Shown one piece after another: positions 27,266-34,354 of a DNA stretch of 64,000 nucleotides (position 1 is the first letter of the stretch; each line of letters opens with the position of its first letter). The stretch comes from Roseivivax sp. THAF197b (GTDB lineage: Bacteria > Pseudomonadota > Alphaproteobacteria > Rhodobacterales > Rhodobacteraceae): the NCBI RefSeq assembly GCF_009363255.1, contig NZ_CP045318.1:1973501-2037500 (forward strand). The letters run 5' to 3'. Both the position numbers and the translations under genes were made by a program. The notes below the pieces were generated by a model that was not told where the DNA came from, did not search any database, and saw only the letters and a program-made list of their open reading frames with translations.

Positions 27266-28267
27266 ATGACCACGAAAGTCGCGATCAATGGCTTTGGCCG
27301 CATCGGCCGCAACATTCTGCGGGCCCTGATCGAGGGAGGTCGCACCGATATCGAGGTCGTCGCGATCAACGATCTCGGCCCCGTGGAGACCAATGCGCAC
27401 CTGTTGCAATATGACAGCGTGCATGGCCGTTTCCCCGCGCCGGTCACCACCGGCGATGACTGGATCGATGTGGGGCGCGGCAAGATCCGCGTGACCGCCA
27501 TCCGCGACCCGAAGGAGCTGCCCTGGTCGGATGTCGATGTGGCGCTGGAATGCACCGGGATCTTCACGTCGCGCGAAAAGGCCGCCCTGCACCTCGAGAA
27601 CGGATCGAAGCGCGTTCTGGTCTCGGCCCCCTGCTCCGAGGCGCACAAGACCATCGTCTACGGCGTGAACGATGACAGCCTGACCGCCGAGGATCTGGTC
27701 GTCTCGAATGCCTCCTGCACGACGAACTGCCTCTCGCCGGTGGCGAAGGTCCTCAATGATACCGTGGGCATCACCCGTGGCTTCATGACGACCATCCACT
27801 CCTACACGGGCGATCAGCCGACGCTCGATACGATGCACAAGGATCTCTACCGCGCGCGCGCCGCGGCGCTGAACATGATCCCGACCTCGACCGGTGCGGC
27901 GAAGGCCGTGGGCCTCGTCCTGCCGGAGCTGAACGGCAAGCTCGACGGCGTGGCGATCCGCGTGCCGACGCCCAACGTGTCGGTCGTCGATCTGACCTTC
28001 GAGGCGGGCCGCGACACCAATGTCGACGAGATCAACAGCGCCATCAAGGCCGCCGCCGAGGGCGAGCTGAAAGGCATTCTTGGCGTCACCGACCACAAGC
28101 TCGTCTCGATGGATTTCAATCATGACGCGCATTCGTCGATCTTCGCGACGGACCAGACCAAGGTGATGGACGGAAACTTCGTCCGCATCCTGAGCTGGTA
28201 CGACAACGAATGGGGCTTCTCGAGCCGCATGCTCGATACCGCGACGGTCCTCGGCAAGTTCGTCTGA
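27266..28267 (+). CDS. gap: Glyceraldehyde-3-phosphate dehydrogenase, second paralogue (NAD type)
   Basis: This 333-residue GAPDH has standard features: [10 protein letters not shown], Asp36 in INDLGP that favours NAD, catalytic Cys151 in SNASCTTNC, His178 in [10 protein letters not shown] and the [12 protein letters not shown] end. AAGGAG at 27254-27259 is six bases before the ATG at 27266; an in-frame ATG at 27245 lacks this and adds seven residues. It is clearly paralogous to the upstream gap gene but differs in the NAD-binding residue, suggesting division of labour between glycolytic and reverse flux. Confidence 0.95.
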   Translation: MTTKVAINGFGRIGRNILRALIEGGRTDIEVVAINDLGPVETNAHLLQYDSVHGRFPAPVTTGDDWIDVGRGKIRVTAIRDPKELPWSDVDVALECTGIFTSREKAALHLENGSKRVLVSAPCSEAHKTIVYGVNDDSLTAEDLVVSNASCTTNCLSPVAKVLNDTVGITRGFMTTIHSYTGDQPTLDTMHKDLYRARAAALNMIPTSTGAAKAVGLVLPELNGKLDGVAIRVPTPNVSVVDLTFEAGRDTNVDEINSAIKAAAEGELKGILGVTDHKLVSMDFNHDAHSSIFATDQTKVMDGNFVRILSWYDNEWGFSSRMLDTATVLGKFV

Positions 28268-28314
28268 GCGGACCGTATCGCGCGCGCCAGACGGCGCGCC
28301 TAAGCCATCTGCAG

Positions 28315-28343
28315 ATGCCGGGCCTTGAGGGTCCGGCATTTTG
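28315..28343 (+). terminator. Rho-independent terminator after the second gap gene
   Basis: Arms ATGCCGG (28315-28321) and CCGGCAT (28333-28339) are followed by TTTGCG. A further GC-rich inverted repeat lies just upstream. Confidence 0.65.
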
Positions 28344-28387
28344 CGTTCTGCCCCCGGCCCTGCCTGCAGCGCAATCGAAACCCGACT

Positions 28388-28591
28388 CTATTCGGGGCGT
28401 GTCGCCGCCATTGCCGCTGCATAGCCCTGCGCCGCGCGGGGCAGAAGCGCTGTTTCCACCTGCGGCGGCGGCATCAAGGGCGCGGCAAGTGTGGTACCGC
28501 CCTTGCCATCGGATTGCGGCGGCGGAACCGGCGCGGGCATGTTGGGCGCCACCGGCGAAAGACGCGGCGCGGTGACCGGCAGAATATCCAT
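28388..28591 (-). CDS. Small Pro/Ala-rich hypothetical protein
   Basis: This 67-residue protein is rich in Pro and Ala (MDILPVTAPRLSPVAPNMPAP..., then APLMPPPQVETALLPRAAQGYAAAMA). It has no signal peptide or membrane helix and is probably unstructured apart from a short C-terminal helix. The main reason to call it is a perfect AGGAGGT ribosome site six bases before the ATG at 28591. No function is proposed. Confidence 0.5.
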   Translation of the reverse strand: MDILPVTAPRLSPVAPNMPAPVPPPQSDGKGGTTLAAPLMPPPQVETALLPRAAQGYAAAMAATRPE

Positions 28592-28726
28592 GACGAGACC
28601 TCCTGTGAGACAGGGAATGTCTAAACGCGCCACGGTTAACATCCGCTGAAGACGAGCCCGCCGCTATGCATCGCATGCAGTCCGGGTCTTCTTTTCCGGC
28701 CGTTGCGGGGCGGTTCAGCGCGCATA

Positions 28727-28740
28727 TGTTAGCGCCAACA
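28727..28740. promoter_or_regulatory. Third CceR-like palindrome
   Basis: TGTTAGCGCCAACA matches 13 of 14 positions of TGTTANCGNTAACA. It is followed by a GAGGCA/TGCCTC hairpin and a second GCGCCAACA at 28756-28764, and CATATG occurs on both flanks, so the whole 28723-28772 stretch is nearly symmetrical. It precedes the 51-residue gene. Confidence 0.4.
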
Positions 28741-28783
28741 GAGGCAGAGATGCCTCGCGCCAACACATATGAGGATGTCTGAA

Positions 28784-28939
28784 ATGACCCTGATCGATAC
28801 GATGAAAAACCGCCTCGCCCTGCGCGCGCGCTACAGCCGCACCCGCCACGAACTGACCGCGCTGCCCTTCGAGCAGAAGGTCGACCTTGGCATCAATGGC
28901 CGCGAAGAGGCCGTGGCGCGCGCAGCCGTCTACGGCTGA
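28784..28939 (+). CDS. DUF1127-like small protein
   Basis: This 51-residue basic protein (MTLIDTMKNRLALRARYSRTRHELTALPFEQKVDLGINGREEAVARAAVYG) resembles the short DUF1127/YjiS-type proteins in its Arg-rich first half and the LPxxxxxDLGI turn. Members have been linked to RNA turnover and stress, but the role here is unknown. GAGGAT eight bases upstream favours ATG 28784 over in-frame ATGs at 28769 and 28775. Its last ten bases overlap the 3' end of coaD on the other strand. Confidence 0.7.
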   Translation: MTLIDTMKNRLALRARYSRTRHELTALPFEQKVDLGINGREEAVARAAVYG

Positions 28940-29451
28940 TCGTTCGGCGGACCGAACCGGTCCAGCAACGCATTGCGCACATCGGGGGTGACGAACTTTG
29001 TGACGTCCCCCCCGAGCCGCGCGATCTCCTTCACCAGCTTCGACGCGATCGCCTGGTGACGCGCCTCGGCCATCAGGAACACCGTCTCGATATTGGAATC
29101 GAGCGCGCGGTTCATGCCGACCATCTGGTATTCATATTCGAAATCCGCGACCGCCCGAAGGCCGCGCACGATGAGCCCCGCGCCCACATCCCGGGCGCAG
29201 TCGATAAGCAGGTTTTCGAACGGGTGCACCACGATCTCCGTGCCCATGTCGGCGGCCAGAGACGTGCATTGCGCCTCGATCATGGCCACACGCTCGTCGA
29301 GCGAGAAAAGCGGCCCCTTGTCGCGATTGATCGCCACACCGATCACGAGCCGGTCGCAGAGACGCGCGGCCCGGCGCATGATGTCGATATGCCCCAGCGT
29401 GATCGGATCGAAGGTTCCGGGGTAGAGAGCAGTCCGCACAGGCATGGGCAT
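28930..29451 (-). CDS. coaD: Phosphopantetheine adenylyltransferase
   Basis: CoaD catalyses the penultimate step of coenzyme A synthesis, joining 4'-phosphopantetheine and ATP. The nucleotidyltransferase motif TxGH-like appears in YPGTFDPITLGHIDIMRRA. NLLIDCARDVGAGLIVRGLRAVADFEYEYQM and the ISSxxVKE-like IASKLVKEIARLGGDV also match the family. The start at 29451 (173 residues) or 29445 is preferred to 29484, whose extra residues are not typical. The 3' end overlaps the 51-residue gene. Confidence 0.94.
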   Translation of the reverse strand: MPMPVRTALYPGTFDPITLGHIDIMRRAARLCDRLVIGVAINRDKGPLFSLDERVAMIEAQCTSLAADMGTEIVVHPFENLLIDCARDVGAGLIVRGLRAVADFEYEYQMVGMNRALDSNIETVFLMAEARHQAIASKLVKEIARLGGDVTKFVTPDVRNALLDRFGPPNDQP

Positions 29452-29530
29452 GATGGTGTCTCGCGCTTTTTCGTTGCGCGGCACGCAACATTATTACGGT
29501 GCGGAATGCAAGCCGCTCGAGTTTCGGTTC

Positions 29531-29965
29531 TCAGAACCCCTTGATCATGCCCTCGAGCGCGTCTTTCTCCATCTCCAGCTCCGCAAGCTGCGCCTTGACC
29601 ACGTCACCAAGCGTGATGATGCCCACCATCTTGCCGTCCTCGACCACAGGCATGTGGCGGAAACGCCCCTCGGTCATGCGGCCCAGAACGTCCTTGGCGC
29701 TGTCATTGCGCCCGCAGGTCTGGATCTTGCGCGTCATGTGATCGTCGACGGTGTCGCTCATGCAACTCGCGCCCTGAGTGCCCAGGACACGCACGATGTC
29801 CCGTTCGGACAGAACACCTTCGACCTGACTTCCGTCCCGCGAGATGACCAGTGTACCGATCCTCCGCTCCGACAGGATCTTGGCCGCGGCGTCGATCCCG
29901 GTGCCAGGCGCCACCGTGACCACCCCGTCATCGGCTTTCTGTTTCAGTATCTGGTGGACCTGCAT
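29531..29965 (-). CDS. CBS-domain pair protein
   Basis: This 144-residue protein consists of two CBS motifs: residues 8-65 (VVTVAPGTGIDAAAKILSERRIGTLVI, then GVLSERDIVRVL) and 75-130 (MTRKIQTCGRNDSAKDVLGRMTEGRFRHMPVVEDGKMVGIITLGDVVK). Stand-alone CBS pairs bind adenine nucleotides and regulate partner proteins, which are not evident here. GGGAGG seven bases upstream supports ATG 29965. It follows its own promoter region downstream of lysR in the same direction. Confidence 0.88.
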   Translation of the reverse strand: MQVHQILKQKADDGVVTVAPGTGIDAAAKILSERRIGTLVISRDGSQVEGVLSERDIVRVLGTQGASCMSDTVDDHMTRKIQTCGRNDSAKDVLGRMTEGRFRHMPVVEDGKMVGIITLGDVVKAQLAELEMEKDALEGMIKGF

Positions 29966-30022
29966 GGCGTTCCTCCCTTTCCACACGCTGAAGGCCAGCG
30001 TCGGAGGTCGGAGCCCCGTCTG

Positions 30023-30922
30023 TCAAGTCAGACCTTCCAGCCGCGCCACTTCTTCGCGCATTCCCTCGCTCAGCGCCTGCGCAAAACGGTTGAGCCGTTC
30101 GAGGCGGCGATCATCCGCATGGCGGATCAGGTAGAAGCTGCGGGTCAGCGAGACGAGGTCCGGCAGCACCCGGATCACGCGGCCCGCTGCGGGTAATGCG
30201 AAATCGTGCAGGACGCCGATGCCTGCATCCGAGGCAACCCAACGCAATTGCACCGAAGCCGAGTTGGAGGCGAGCGGGATGCGCTCCAGGTCCAGATTTT
30301 CGAGGTAATCCAGTTCCTTGTCGAAAATCATGTCGGGGATATACCCGACGAGCCTGTGCCCGCGCAGTTCCTCCAGCGTCTCGGGCAGACCGTGGCGCCG
30401 CACGTAGCGACGCGAGGCTGCGAGGTGCAGCTTGTAATCGCAGATCTTCTGCACCGTCAGTCGCCCCGCCGTGGGCGCCGACACCGCCACAGCCATGTCG
30501 GCTTCGCGCTTCGACAGGTTCACCACCCGCGGAAGCGCCACGATCTGCACGTCGAGATCGGGGTTCTGATCGGCAATCCGGGCACAGACTTGCGGCAGAA
30601 GAAAGTTGGCACAGCCGTCGGGCGCCCCGATCCGGATCTGCCCCGCGATGCCTTCGGTCCGGCCCGCGACGGTCTCCTCGGCCTCCTGCATGGCCTGTTC
30701 GGCTTCCTCCGCATGGCCAAGCAGGCGCGTTCCGGCCTCGGTCAGCGCATAGCCTTGCGGGCTCTTGGCAAAAAGCGGCGTGCCGAAATCCTCTTCCAGA
30801 CGGGCGACGCGACGGCCCACCGTGGCCGGATCCATCTTCAATTGCCGACCGGCCGCCGACAGGCTTTCACCCCGTGCCGTCGCCAGAAAAATGCGCATGT
30901 CGTCCCAGCTTTTCATTGCCAT
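30023..30922 (-). CDS. LysR-family regulator divergent from mmsA
   Basis: This 299-residue protein has an N-terminal winged helix (SWDDMRIFLATARGESLSAAGRQLKMDPATVGRRVARLEEDFGTPLF) and a type 2 periplasmic-binding-like effector domain from about residue 90. Divergence from mmsA and the palindrome between the two genes suggest that it controls the valine-catabolism genes and itself. ATG 30922 is preferred because a purine-rich GGGGGCAGGG precedes it, and the palindrome would otherwise fall inside the gene. Confidence 0.88.
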   Translation of the reverse strand: MAMKSWDDMRIFLATARGESLSAAGRQLKMDPATVGRRVARLEEDFGTPLFAKSPQGYALTEAGTRLLGHAEEAEQAMQEAEETVAGRTEGIAGQIRIGAPDGCANFLLPQVCARIADQNPDLDVQIVALPRVVNLSKREADMAVAVSAPTAGRLTVQKICDYKLHLAASRRYVRRHGLPETLEELRGHRLVGYIPDMIFDKELDYLENLDLERIPLASNSASVQLRWVASDAGIGVLHDFALPAAGRVIRVLPDLVSLTRSFYLIRHADDRRLERLNRFAQALSEGMREEVARLEGLT

Positions 30923-30932
30923 CCCTGCCCCC

Positions 30933-30946
30933 TTGCGAATTCGCAA
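30933..30946. promoter_or_regulatory. Perfect 14-bp palindrome, candidate LysR operator
   Basis: TTGCGAATTCGCAA is a perfect palindrome in the 101-base gap between lysR and mmsA and lies 10 bases upstream of the lysR ATG. It contains the T...A spacing usual for LysR boxes. Autoregulation and mmsA control are inferred. Confidence 0.5.
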
Positions 30947-31023
30947 ATCGTTTTTGGTAAGCTGCCTCTGTTTCATTTAATTTTGCAAGGCTATCTTTGC
31001 CGGGAAGCATCAGGAGGAACACC

Positions 31024-32526
31024 ATGACGACCGAATTGACTCACTATATCGACGGCCAGCACGTCAAAGGCGGCTCGGGCCGCTTCTCCGACGTGATGAA
31101 CCCCGCGACCGGCGAAGTGCAGGGCCGCGTGCCGCTGGCCTCGGTCGAGGAGTTGAACGACGCCGTCGCGCGCGCCGAGAAGGCGCAGGTCGCCTGGGGC
31201 GCCACCAATCCGCAGCGCCGCGCCCGCGTGATGATGAAGTTCGGCCAGCTCATCAACGAGCATATGGACGAACTGGCCGAGCTTGTGAGCCGCGAACACG
31301 GCAAGACCCTGCCCGATGCCAAGGGCGACGTGCAGCGCGGCCTCGAGGTGGTCGAGGTCTGCATGGGCGCGCCGCACATGCTCAAGGGCGAGTTTACAGA
31401 CAATGGCGGCCCGGGCATCGACCTTTATTCCATGCGCCAGCCTCTGGGTGTCGTGGCGGGCATCACGCCGTTCAACTTCCCCGCCATGATCCCCTTGTGG
31501 AAGATGGCGCCCGCGATCGTGTCGGGCAACGCCATGATCCTGAAGCCGTCCGAGCGCTGCCCCTCCACCTCGCTCCGGCTCGCCGAGCTTCTGAAGGAGG
31601 CGGGCCTGCCCGATGGCGTGCTGCAGGTCGTCAACGGCGACAAGGAAGTGGTGGACGCGATCCTCGACAACGACACCGTCGCCGCCCTGGGCTTCGTGGG
31701 CTCCACGCCCATCGCGCAGTACATCTATGGCCGCGCGGCAAATAACGGCAAGCGCGCGCAATGCTTCGGCGGCGCGAAGAACCACATGATCATCATGCCC
31801 GACGCGGATCTCGACAAGGCCGCCGATGCGCTGGTGGGCGCGGGCTACGGTGCGGCGGGCGAACGCTGCATGGCGATCTCGGTCGCGGTTCCCGTGGGCG
31901 AAGAGACCGCGGATGCGCTTCGCGACAAGCTGGTGCCGCGCATCGAGAAACTGCGCGTCGGCCCCTACACCTCCGAGGACGAGGTCGATTACGGCCCGGT
32001 CATCACCGCCGCCGCGAAGGAGCGCATCGAGCGCCTGATCGGCTCGGGTGTCGATGAGGGTGCGGATCTCGTGATCGACGGGCGCGGTTTTTCGCTGCAG
32101 GGCTACGAGAACGGCTATTTCGTGGGTCCGTCCTTCTTCGACAACGTGAAGCCCGAGATGGAGATCTACAAAGAGGAGATCTTCGGCCCGGTCCTGTCCC
32201 AAGTGCGCGCAGGCTCCTACGAGGAAGCGCTGAAACTGACCATGGACAACCCCTATGGCAACGGCACCGCGATCTACACCGCCGATGGCGACACCGCGCG
32301 CGACTTCGCGCACCGGGTCAATGTGGGCATGGTCGGCATCAACTTCCCGATCCCGGTGCCGCTGTCGTACCACACCTTCGGCGGCTGGAAGAAATCGGCC
32401 TTCGGCGACCTCAATCAGTACGGCCCCGACGCGTTCCGGTTCTACACCAAGACCAAGACCGTGACGGCGCGCTGGTTCTCCGGAATCAAGGAAGGCGGCG
32501 AATTCAACTTCAAAGCAATGGATTAA
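31024..32526 (+). CDS. mmsA: CoA-acylating methylmalonate-semialdehyde dehydrogenase
   Basis: MmsA converts methylmalonate semialdehyde to propionyl-CoA with NAD and CoA, the last step of valine degradation. The 500-residue protein shows GVVAGITPFNFPAMIPLW, LKPSERCPSTSLRLAEL, GFVGSTPIAQYIY and catalytic Cys282 in AGERCMAIS, which separates it from non-CoA aldehyde dehydrogenases. AGGAGGAACACC directly precedes the ATG at 31024. The neighbouring acyl-CoA dehydrogenase and hydroxyisobutyrate genes complete the pathway. Confidence 0.95.
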   Translation: MTTELTHYIDGQHVKGGSGRFSDVMNPATGEVQGRVPLASVEELNDAVARAEKAQVAWGATNPQRRARVMMKFGQLINEHMDELAELVSREHGKTLPDAKGDVQRGLEVVEVCMGAPHMLKGEFTDNGGPGIDLYSMRQPLGVVAGITPFNFPAMIPLWKMAPAIVSGNAMILKPSERCPSTSLRLAELLKEAGLPDGVLQVVNGDKEVVDAILDNDTVAALGFVGSTPIAQYIYGRAANNGKRAQCFGGAKNHMIIMPDADLDKAADALVGAGYGAAGERCMAISVAVPVGEETADALRDKLVPRIEKLRVGPYTSEDEVDYGPVITAAAKERIERLIGSGVDEGADLVIDGRGFSLQGYENGYFVGPSFFDNVKPEMEIYKEEIFGPVLSQVRAGSYEEALKLTMDNPYGNGTAIYTADGDTARDFAHRVNVGMVGINFPIPVPLSYHTFGGWKKSAFGDLNQYGPDAFRFYTKTKTVTARWFSGIKEGGEFNFKAMD

Positions 32527-32601
32527 CCGCCGGAAGCATGCAATCATCCGGCAAAATGACCGAGATGTGATTGTGCAAAACCGACGAGACCGCCCTTGCC
32601 C

Positions 32602-33045
32602 GTGACCTTCCAGATCATTCGCGAGCGCGGTCTCGTCTACGTGTCCTGTAAAGGGCACGTCACCATGACCGAAAGCCAGAAGGCGTTTCGGGCCTATCTG
32701 GCCCATCCGGATTTCCGCGAAGGCCAGGCGCATCTGATCGATACCGCCGATGCCTTGAGTTACGGCGAAGATGTCGGCAGCAGCGCGCAGTTCGAATTGC
32801 AGGCGCGGTTGGCCGAGGCGATGCCCAAGGGGCCGGAAGATCTCGTCCTCGCCTATTACGCCCCGACCCAGATCGGCCAGAAGATGGCCCGCGCGGCGCT
32901 TCAGGCCTGGCAGGGGATTCCCTTCGCCCGGGTTCTCGTCGGGGAGACCGAGGCGCAGATCCTCGACATGCTGGGTTTCCCGGAACGCCGTTTTGCAGAT
33001 TTGACGGACCTGCCCGAACGGGCCGATGCGCGGGATACGCGCTAG
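32602..33045 (+). CDS. Uncharacterised 147-residue protein in the valine cluster
   Basis: The protein alternates strands and helices (TFQIIRERGLVYVSCKGHVTMTESQKAFRAYLAHPDF, then AHLIDTADALSYGEDV, DLVLAYYAPTQIGQKMARAALQAW and RVLVGETEAQILDMLG). The pattern resembles SpoIIAA/STAS-like folds, but this is weak. GTG 32602 is my choice; a TTG two codons earlier is possible, and neither has a good ribosome site. Its position between mmsA and the acyl-CoA dehydrogenase may be incidental. Confidence 0.55.
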   Translation: MTFQIIRERGLVYVSCKGHVTMTESQKAFRAYLAHPDFREGQAHLIDTADALSYGEDVGSSAQFELQARLAEAMPKGPEDLVLAYYAPTQIGQKMARAALQAWQGIPFARVLVGETEAQILDMLGFPERRFADLTDLPERADARDTR

Positions 33046-33208
33046 CCGCGGGCCTACCGACGACGTCACCGAGCGCCGGAGGATGCCCGGTGTGCGCCCC
33101 TGCCCGATGGCGGCAACGCCCGGCTTGCGCGGCTTCCCTCTTGCGCCGATGTCCCGGCCCTGCCACACTAATTAAACATACGTTCATTTACCGGAAGGGA
33201 GGCCGCGA

Positions 33209-34354
33209 ATGGACTTTGCACTCACCGAGGAACAGACCGCGATCTTCGACATGGCCCATGGCTTCGGCCAGGACCGGATCGCCCCCCATGCACAAGCCTG
33301 GGAGAAGGCGGGCGATATCCCGAAGGCGCTTTGGCCGGAAGTGGGCGAGTTGGGCTTCGGCGGGCTTTATGTCTCCGAGGAGGCCGGTGGCGCGGGCCTC
33401 TCGCGGCTCGATGCCACGCTCGTATTCGAGGCGCTCTCGATGGCCTGCCCGTCGGTCGCCTCCTTCCTGTCGATCCACAACATGTGCGCCGCAATGATCG
33501 ACAAGTTCGGCTCGGACGCCATGAAGGCGCGTGTCCTGCCTGAGGCGATCCCGATCAACAAGGTTCTCTCCTATTGCCTCACAGAACCCGGCTCCGGCTC
33601 GGACGCCGCAGCCCTCAAGACACGTGCTCAGCGCACGAATGAAGGCTTCAGCCTGACCGGCACAAAGGCCTTCATCTCGGGCGGCGGGTATTCGGATGCC
33701 TATGTGGTCATGGCGCGCACCGGCGATGACGGCCCGAAAGGCATCTCCGCGCTTTACGTGGAAGACGGCGCGCCGGGCCTGTCGTTCGGCGGGCTTGAAG
33801 ACAAGATGGGCTGGCGGTCGCAGCCCACACGTCAGGTCCAGTTCGACGATTGCAAGATCCCCGCCGAGAACCTCTTGGGCGAGGAAGGCCACGGCTTCAA
33901 ATACGCCATGGCGGGCCTCGATGGCGGACGGCTCAACATCGCCGCCTGCAGCCTCGGGGCCGCGCAGCAGGCGCTCAACCTGACGCTGTCCTACATGGGC
34001 GAACGGAAAGCCTTCGGCAAAAGCATCGACCAGTTCCAGGCCCTGCAATTCCGTCTTGCCGACATGGAGATCGAGCTGCAGGCCGCCCGCACCTTCCTGC
34101 GTCAGGCCGCGTGGAAACTCGATACCGGCGCGCCCGATGCCACGCAATTCTGCGCCATGGCCAAGAAATTCGTAACCGAGGCCGGCAGCCGCATCGCCGA
34201 TCAGTGCCTGCAGCTTCATGGCGGCTACGGCTACCTTGCCGATTACGGGATTGAAAAGATCGTCCGCGACCTGCGCGTGCACCAGATCCTCGAAGGCACG
34301 AACGAGATCATGCGCCTGATCGTGGCCCGCAAGATGCTCGAGGCCCGAGGATGA
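33209..34354 (+). CDS. Isobutyryl-CoA dehydrogenase-type acyl-CoA dehydrogenase
   Basis: This FAD-dependent acyl-CoA dehydrogenase of 381 residues shows YCLTEPGSGSDAAALKTRA, the FAD-binding FISGGGYSDAYVVMART, and a C-terminal QLHGGYGYLADYGIEKIVRDLRVHQILEGTNEIM with the probable catalytic base Glu362. Context with mmsA and the fused hydroxyisobutyrate gene points to isobutyryl-CoA oxidation in valine degradation. The stop overlaps the next start in an ATGA. GGAAGGGAGG precedes the ATG. Confidence 0.9.
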   Translation: MDFALTEEQTAIFDMAHGFGQDRIAPHAQAWEKAGDIPKALWPEVGELGFGGLYVSEEAGGAGLSRLDATLVFEALSMACPSVASFLSIHNMCAAMIDKFGSDAMKARVLPEAIPINKVLSYCLTEPGSGSDAAALKTRAQRTNEGFSLTGTKAFISGGGYSDAYVVMARTGDDGPKGISALYVEDGAPGLSFGGLEDKMGWRSQPTRQVQFDDCKIPAENLLGEEGHGFKYAMAGLDGGRLNIAACSLGAAQQALNLTLSYMGERKAFGKSIDQFQALQFRLADMEIELQAARTFLRQAAWKLDTGAPDATQFCAMAKKFVTEAGSRIADQCLQLHGGYGYLADYGIEKIVRDLRVHQILEGTNEIMRLIVARKMLEARG

